Notes under the pieces: model-generated | Seen by the model: only the letters and a program-made list of their open reading frames with translations | The model's database searches: none | What the model was told of the DNA's origin: nothing | Origin: Polaribacter sp. ALD11 | Lineage (GTDB): Bacteria; Bacteroidota; Bacteroidia; Flavobacteriales; Flavobacteriaceae | Reading direction: 5' to 3' | Length of the DNA stretch: 64,000 nt | Assembly: GCF_002831685.1 (NCBI RefSeq) | Contig: NZ_CP025119.1 | Coordinates: forward strand, 1,027,001 to 1,091,000 | In this document: positions 62,107 through 64,000 of the stretch, in pieces | Numbering within the stretch: position 1 is the stretch's first letter | How the letters are laid out: each line of letters begins with the position of its first letter | Program-made: the position numbers and the translations under genes

Positions 62107-62265
62107 ATAAGATAAAGAACTACTAAACAATTATTAAGGAATCATAAATTTGGTTAATTGTGGTTGATTGACACCTTTTTGATGATTTCTGTTTAGTCGT
62201 TCTTTTTAAAATCTAAACTATTCCTATAAATAAAAGATTAGAAACCATCTATAAAAAATTATTTC

Positions 62266-63273
62266 ATGTTAAAAACTAAAGTTTTACTTACTGGCGCTTC
62301 CGGAACTGTTGGTTTTGAAGTCTTGAAACAATTATCTAAAAATGCATCTTACGATCTTACTATATTTGATAAAAAAACAAAAAATTCTCTTGAAAAGTTA
62401 AAACCTTTTGAACCTAACATCAATTTAATTTTTGGAGATATTTCAAATAGTAAAGACTTAGAAAAAATAAGAGATATAGATGTAGTTATTCATTTAGCTG
62501 CAATTATCCCTCCCTTGGCAGACGAATTACAAGAATTAGCTTACAATGTAAATGTGCTAGGTACTCAAAATTTAATTAAACAATTAGAACTGCATTCTCC
62601 AAATGCTTTTTTAATGTATAGCTCTAGTATTTCTGTTTACGGAGATCGTATTAAAAACCCTTATATACAAGTAGAAGATACTCTAAAACCAAGTAAAGGT
62701 GATACGTATGGAGAAACCAAAATAACGGCAGAAAAAAGTGTTTCAAAAAGTAATTTAGATTGGGCTATCTTTAGACTTGCTGCTATTATGGGCAACCATA
62801 AAATGTCTAAATTAATGTTTCATCAACCTTTAAATACTGCCTTAGAAATTGCAACCCCAAAAGACACTGCAAGAGCATTTGTAAACGGAATTGAAAAGCG
62901 AAAGCAACTTTCTAAACAGATTTTTAATTTGGGTGGCGGTGAATCTTGTAGAATTAGCTACCAACATTTTTTAGAGCGCTCTTTTGCAATTTTTGGACTG
63001 GGAAAATTAAATTTTCCTAAACATGCTTTTGCAGATAAAAATTTTCATTGTGGTTATTATACTGATGGCGATGATTTAGAAAACATTGTTCATTTTAGAC
63101 AAGATAGTTTAGAAGATTATTTTAAAATGGAAGCAAAAAAAGTATCATTCATCAAAAAATTAGCAGCATCCGTTTTTAAAGCACCTATTAAATGGTTTTT
63201 ACTAAAGAAATCTGAACCGTATGAAGCTTACAAGAATAAAAACATGAAACAAATGAAGCATTACTTTAATTAA
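62266..63273 (+). CDS. NAD(P)-dependent epimerase/dehydratase (extended SDR)
   Basis: This 335-residue protein has the nucleotide motif TGASGTVGFEV, VVIHLAA, the catalytic Ser in YSSSISVYG and the Y-x3-K pair in YGETKITAEK. The C-terminal part (SFIKKLAASVFKAPIKWFLLKKSEPYEAYKNK) is basic and may touch the membrane. It belongs to the UDP-sugar epimerase/reductase superfamily, but the substrate is not evident. It is 159 nt from the META gene and 12 nt before the DUF2141 gene, which suggests one stress-related transcript with the latter. Confidence 0.88.
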   Translation: MLKTKVLLTGASGTVGFEVLKQLSKNASYDLTIFDKKTKNSLEKLKPFEPNINLIFGDISNSKDLEKIRDIDVVIHLAAIIPPLADELQELAYNVNVLGTQNLIKQLELHSPNAFLMYSSSISVYGDRIKNPYIQVEDTLKPSKGDTYGETKITAEKSVSKSNLDWAIFRLAAIMGNHKMSKLMFHQPLNTALEIATPKDTARAFVNGIEKRKQLSKQIFNLGGGESCRISYQHFLERSFAIFGLGKLNFPKHAFADKNFHCGYYTDGDDLENIVHFRQDSLEDYFKMEAKKVSFIKKLAASVFKAPIKWFLLKKSEPYEAYKNKNMKQMKHYFN

Positions 63274-63285
63274 CACAATAAGTTA

Positions 63286-63702
63286 ATGAACAATATTTTT
63301 TTATATATCACATTTTTAACAACAATATTCTCAACCAATCACCCGCAATTAACCATTAATATATCCAATATTGAAAAGGTAGCAGGCAAGATTGTAATTG
63401 GTGTTTTTAGTACAAAAAAAAGCTTTTTAAAAGAAGGAAAATCATTTAAAGAATATATAATAGACGTTAATGATAATTCAGTATCATTTGTAATTAAAGA
63501 TCTATCAAAAGGTGATTATGCTATTTCATTATATCATGATGCAAACTCTGATAATGTATGCAATCGTAATTTTTTTGGTATTCCAAAAGAAGGTTATGGA
63601 TTTTCAAAGAACTTCAAACCAAAATTATCAGCACCAAAATATAAAGACTGCAAATTTTTACTTGAAAATAATATAATTTTAGATATAAAATTACCAAACT
63701 AA
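63286..63702 (+). CDS. DUF2141 domain secreted protein
   Basis: This 138-residue protein has an N-terminal hydrophobic signal (NNIFLYITFLTTIFST) and a DUF2141 beta-sandwich: LTINISNIEKVAGKIVIGVFSTKKSFLKEG, then YAISLYHDANSDNVCNRNFFGIPKEGYGFSKNF. The phrase HDxNxD...N..GxPxEGYGFS is the family hallmark. Function is not known. The family is widespread in marine bacteria and often lies by envelope or membrane-stress genes. It is codirectional with the epimerase. Confidence 0.9.
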   Translation: MNNIFLYITFLTTIFSTNHPQLTINISNIEKVAGKIVIGVFSTKKSFLKEGKSFKEYIIDVNDNSVSFVIKDLSKGDYAISLYHDANSDNVCNRNFFGIPKEGYGFSKNFKPKLSAPKYKDCKFLLENNIILDIKLPN

Positions 63703-63725
63703 CATCAACTTAAAATCCAGTAATT

Positions 63726-64000
63726 ATGAATTCAGTATTTTTAAAAACAATCAAAAACACTATTAAACATTGGTATATTCCTTTATTGGTAGGAATTTTC
63801 TTTATAATTGTTAGTATTATTTCTTTTGCATCGCCAATAAGCTCTTTACTTACATTATCAATTTTATTTGCGCTGTCTTTTTTATTTGGAGGCGTTTCAG
63901 AAATTATTTTTTCAATAGTAAACAAACATCAATTAGAAAATTGGGGTTGGTCTTTAGCTTTCGGAATCATTACTTTTCTTGCAGGTTTCTCATTGCTAAT
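63726..64000 (+). CDS. HdeD-family (DUF308) membrane protein, partial at window edge
   Basis: From ATG 63726 the frame stays open to the window end, giving 91 residues with alternating hydrophobic helices (IPLLVGIFFIIVSIISFASPISSLLTLSILFALSFLFGGVSEIIFSI, then WGWSLAFGIITFLAGFSLL). The repeated GI-x-F-x3-G and GGVSEIIF spacing is typical of HdeD, an acid-stress membrane protein family of about 180 residues. The C-terminal half is outside the window. It fits with the META and DUF2141 genes as a stress cluster. Confidence 0.8.
   Translation, partial: MNSVFLKTIKNTIKHWYIPLLVGIFFIIVSIISFASPISSLLTLSILFALSFLFGGVSEIIFSIVNKHQLENWGWSLAFGIITFLAGFSLL

Noticed and set aside
1..64000. CRISPR arrays, tRNA or rRNA genes, insertion sequences, phage genes or defence systems
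   Set aside because: No regular spaced repeats, cloverleaf-like sequences, transposase motifs or phage proteins were seen. The Mrr-like protein has no methyltransferase partner and carries an ATP-cone, so I do not call it a restriction system.

Overview
The window is low-GC DNA from a member of the Bacteroidetes, most likely a marine Flavobacteriaceae (Polaribacter-like). The evidence is a SusC/SusD starch locus, a type IX secretion sorting domain, Bacteroidetes -7 boxes (TAnnTTTG) and lipoproteins typical of flavobacteria. The genus is an inference. I see no tRNA, rRNA, CRISPR or intact transposase.

Region 1 (187-1567) is a decayed chimera. A GH13 alpha-amylase fragment, nearly identical to part of the intact gene at 34893-36767, is joined to the C-terminal part of a GH97 (SusB-type) glucosidase.

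Region 2 (about 1.8-32.7 kb) is a stress or dormancy island. It holds universal stress proteins, a flavin-binding split-barrel protein, a WG-repeat protein, a patatin lipase, an Mla-type lipid ABC system, a VIT family metal transporter, a dicarboxylate symporter, hemolysin III, a PMA/Ca-type P-ATPase, NAD(P)H-hydrate dehydratase, an ABC export system, a HPF-like ribosome factor, a beta-CASP RNase, an ATP-cone/Mrr nuclease, peroxiredoxin, a sigma-like factor, a DnaJ relic, a cysteine-less ArsC-like protein and a 3-hydroxyacyl-CoA dehydrogenase. In the middle sit a soluble PAS histidine kinase and a response regulator whose output is a Crp/Fnr DNA-binding domain. Nine copies of a palindrome TGAY-N4-RTCA occur in intergenic DNA of this island. 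Each lies exactly 23 nt upstream of a Bacteroidetes-type -7 box pointing at an island gene or operon. I propose that they are class II activator sites for the REC-Crp regulator, making this a DosR-like two-component regulon in a flavobacterium. Many island genes are broken (stops, homopolymer or dinucleotide slips), so the regulon appears to be decaying in this strain.

Region 3 (33.2-58.4 kb) is an alpha-glucan utilisation locus in two divergent arms around a LacI-type regulator. The leftward arm has an MFS maltose-type transporter, beta-phosphoglucomutase, GH65 phosphorylase, a SusA-like GH13, an esterase, GH31 and two further GH13 enzymes. The rightward arm has SusC, SusD, a SusE-like protein, a SusF-like protein with three repeats, and a secreted amylase with a T9SS tail. 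Outer-surface amylase cuts the glucan, SusCD imports oligosaccharides, periplasmic GH13/GH31 enzymes trim them, and maltose enters the cytoplasm for phosphorolysis.

Region 4 (58.5-64 kb) holds an MFS transporter, an MBL-fold hydrolase and a broken GbsR/MarR regulator. These are followed by a META-domain lipoprotein, an epimerase, a DUF2141 protein and the start of a HdeD-like membrane protein. The broken regulator and the META gene share the same palindromic operator at the same distance from their -7 boxes.
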